A stretch of DNA of 7,202 nt from Chloroflexota bacterium (GTDB lineage Bacteria > Chloroflexota > Dehalococcoidia > DSTF01 > JACRBR01). The stretch is from positions 1 through 7,202 of the forward strand of contig JANXYW010000321.1 of assembly GCA_025355835.1 (NCBI GenBank), read 5' to 3'. The translations under genes were made by a program, and so were the position numbers. The notes beneath the pieces were generated by a model. The model searched no databases. It had not been told where the DNA came from and saw nothing but the letters and a program-made list of their open reading frames with translations. Shown here one piece after another: positions 5,636 to 7,202 of this stretch (positions are counted from its first letter, which is position 1; each line of letters starts with the position of its first letter).

Positions 5636-6313
5636 ATGAACGAACAATCGGCAGCACGATGGACCGGTCTCGCCGGAATCGCCACGGTCGTCTCCGCGAT
5701 CGTGGCGTTCGCGATCTTCGGCGCGCTCTCGCCGCCGAACGAGACCGACTCCGCATCGGACATCGCGAAGTTCTTCGCCGACAATCGGACGATGCTGGCG
5801 GTGCTGGTCTACCTCATCGCGCTGAGCTTCGCGTTCAACCTCGTCTTCTTCATGGGGCTTCGCGACGTGCTGCGCCGCCGCGCTCCGGATACGGAGATGC
5901 TCGCCACCGTCGGCGCGGCGGGTGGCATGCTGTTCATCGCGATCGCCTACGTGGGCTTCGGTGTGCTGCTGCAGCTCGTCTATCGTGAGGGCGCTGGCAA
6001 CGTTGACACGCAGAAGACGTTGTTCGACATCTACACGCTCAACATCACGATGGCGAGCGTGCCGACGGCCGTCGCGGCGATCGCGTTCTCCATCGCGCTG
6101 CTCCAATCGCGCGCGATGCCGGCGTGGCTCGCCTGGTACGGGTTTGCTGTTGCGGCGGCGCATCTCATCGGCATGGGCGCGCTGGCTCGCGATGGATTCT
6201 TTGCGCCGGGCGTCATCGGCGGCTACATCGCGCCGTTGATGTTTTACGCGTGGGTGCTGGCGTTTAGTGTGCTGCTGCTGCGTCCTGCGCGCGCGCCCGT
6301 GGCGAGAGCGTAA
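5636..6313 (+). CDS. Six-TM membrane protein, DUF4386-like
   Basis: The 225-residue product is almost wholly hydrophobic, with six likely membrane segments at about 11-31, 53-75, 90-114, 137-157, 163-183 and 193-215. The loop between the first two segments, SPPNETDSASDIAKFFADNR (32-51), is polar, and the loop after the second is basic (LRDVLRRR, 75-82). This layout, with a glycine-rich first helix after RWTGLAGI and an Ala-Trp-Leu-Ala-Trp-Tyr motif (163-168) before the fifth helix, resembles the uncharacterised DUF4386 membrane family. The resemblance is from memory and not proven; function is unknown. The start is well supported by GGGGAGG (5624-5630), 5 bases before ATG 5636, and by its own promoter. 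The 74-bp gap to the MMPL gene includes a candidate terminator, so co-transcription is doubtful. Its stop is 7 bp from that of the converging receiver gene. Confidence 0.75.
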   Translation: MNEQSAARWTGLAGIATVVSAIVAFAIFGALSPPNETDSASDIAKFFADNRTMLAVLVYLIALSFAFNLVFFMGLRDVLRRRAPDTEMLATVGAAGGMLFIAIAYVGFGVLLQLVYREGAGNVDTQKTLFDIYTLNITMASVPTAVAAIAFSIALLQSRAMPAWLAWYGFAVAAAHLIGMGALARDGFFAPGVIGGYIAPLMFYAWVLAFSVLLLRPARAPVARA

Positions 6314-6320
6314 GCCTCGA

Positions 6321-7181
6321 CTACGCAGCCGGTTCGTTGATCTGGAGCCAGAGCTGCCACTGGTAGTCCTGGCCCCATCGGCAGAGGATGCGTGCCAGCA
6401 CGGCGCTCATACTCACCCGCGGGTGTAGCCCCGCGAAGAGCGGATCGATCGTCAATTCCCGCACGGCGTCGCGGAACACCGTGAGGATTTCGAGCGGCCC
6501 GAAACCGGAATCGATGAACATGCGCACGAGCGCTTCTTCTCGCGCCCTGGCGCCCGATGCCAGCGGATCATCGCACACGCGGATGTAGTTTGCGAACGCG
6601 TCTCTGGCGGCTGCCCAATGATTCTCATCAAGCGTGCCGGCCAGCACCGATGAACGATCGAACGCGTCGAGATGCGTGCCTTCGATAGCCGGATCGAGCA
6701 GCCAGTTAGCATCGATGTTCGCGTGAATAATGGCCTCCGGCCCAGGCGCTATGGTCTGCTCGGGCGCAGCGGCAACGGGCGCAGTCGGCGTCGCGAGCGC
6801 TTTCCGTATCGCCGTGAAGAGGTGCACCTGCAGCAACGCGTCCTTCGCGATGAAGTCGGCCGCGCCGGCATTGATCGCGGCCGCGATCAAACGCTCGTCG
6901 TTGACGCCGCTGACCATGATCGCGCGCGTCTCCGGATACGCGTGGTGAACCTGTTCGAGCAGGCGGACGCCGTTCATCTCCTTAAGCGGGTACTCGGTGA
7001 GCATCAAGTCGCAAGACTCGCGCGCCAAGAATGCCAGTGCGCGCTCTGCCGAATCGACGAGTACGATCGTGCGCAGGCCGTACACGCCCAACATGCGCCG
7101 GAGCACCATCGCATCACCGGGATTGGCCTCGACGACCAGCACCGTGGCGAAGTTCGGCGCCGCTTTCTCCTCGATTTCCAT
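6321..7181 (-). CDS. Receiver-domain (CheY-like) protein with non-canonical phosphosite
   Basis: The 286-residue protein starts at ATG 7179-7181, with GGAG (minus strand, 7186-7189) 4 bases upstream. Residues about 13-130 form a receiver domain: ATVLVVEANPGDAMVLRRML (12-31), DLMLTEYPLKEMNG (58-71), IMVSG with Ser91 (88-92), and FIAKD with Lys113 (110-114). At the phospho-acceptor position is Glu63, and the acidic pair that binds magnesium reads Glu18-Ala19 instead of two acidic residues. Normal phosphorylation is therefore unlikely, and Glu could mimic the phosphorylated state. An Ala/Pro-rich linker (about 131-152) leads to a helical C-terminal region (about 153-286) that I do not recognise. 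It has no evident helix-turn-helix, GGDEF, EAL or histidine-kinase motif. A regulatory or adaptor role is inference. No sensor kinase is in view; upstream DNA runs off the window. Confidence 0.85.
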   Translation of the reverse strand: MEIEEKAAPNFATVLVVEANPGDAMVLRRMLGVYGLRTIVLVDSAERALAFLARESCDLMLTEYPLKEMNGVRLLEQVHHAYPETRAIMVSGVNDERLIAAAINAGAADFIAKDALLQVHLFTAIRKALATPTAPVAAAPEQTIAPGPEAIIHANIDANWLLDPAIEGTHLDAFDRSSVLAGTLDENHWAAARDAFANYIRVCDDPLASGARAREEALVRMFIDSGFGPLEILTVFRDAVRELTIDPLFAGLHPRVSMSAVLARILCRWGQDYQWQLWLQINEPAA

Positions 7182-7202
7182 CGCACTCCAAACGGGCGGC
7201 GC

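Noticed and set aside
5186..6163. Minus-strand open frame (325 residues) spanning the MMPL end and the small membrane protein gene
   Set aside because: It crosses two well-supported genes plus a promoter and has a low-complexity Arg/His/Asp-rich composition; an antisense shadow.
1..7202. CRISPR array, tRNA, rRNA, transposase, toxin-antitoxin or phage genes
   Set aside because: No regularly spaced direct repeats, no tRNA-like cloverleaf or rRNA core sequence, and no matching protein motifs were seen on either strand.

Overview
The window is GC-rich bacterial DNA carrying six protein-coding genes, one of them cut by the left edge. Five are on the plus strand and one, at the right end, is on the minus strand. 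Codon use looks uniform (strong G/C preference at third positions). The gene mix and the palindromic intergenic repeat suggest an environmental bacterium, perhaps Chloroflexota-like or another soil or aquatic lineage known mainly from metagenomes. That placement is inference with low confidence. No rRNA, tRNA, CRISPR array, transposase, phage gene or defence system was seen.

Layout: bases 1-269 hold the 3' end of a probable FAD-dependent monooxygenase. Bases 270-634 are non-coding and mostly occupied by a nested inverted-repeat element (about 277-554) with three CACGAAG units in each outer arm and a near-perfect 24-bp inverted repeat inside. Then come a complete glyceraldehyde-3-phosphate dehydrogenase gene (635-1648); a 12-segment membrane protein of the NnrS-like type (1746-3140), preceded by a 15-bp stem-loop that abuts its ribosome binding site; an MMPL/RND-superfamily exporter (3360-5561); and a small six-segment membrane protein (5636-6313) with its own recognisable sigma-70-type promoter. 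On the minus strand, 6321-7181 encodes a receiver-domain protein whose phospho-acceptor aspartate is replaced by glutamate. Its stop codon lies only 7 bp from that of the converging membrane-protein gene.

Functionally the genes do not form a clear pathway. GAPDH is central carbon metabolism and stands apart from pgk and tpi. The three membrane proteins that follow suggest envelope or stress functions, but the gaps of 97, 219 and 74 bp, each holding possible hairpins or a promoter, argue for separate transcription units rather than one tight operon. I found no convincing new multi-gene system. The points most worth a second look are the nested repeat upstream of gap, the hairpin at the start of the NnrS-like gene, the threefold internal repeat of that protein, and the degenerate receiver with an unassigned C-terminal domain.
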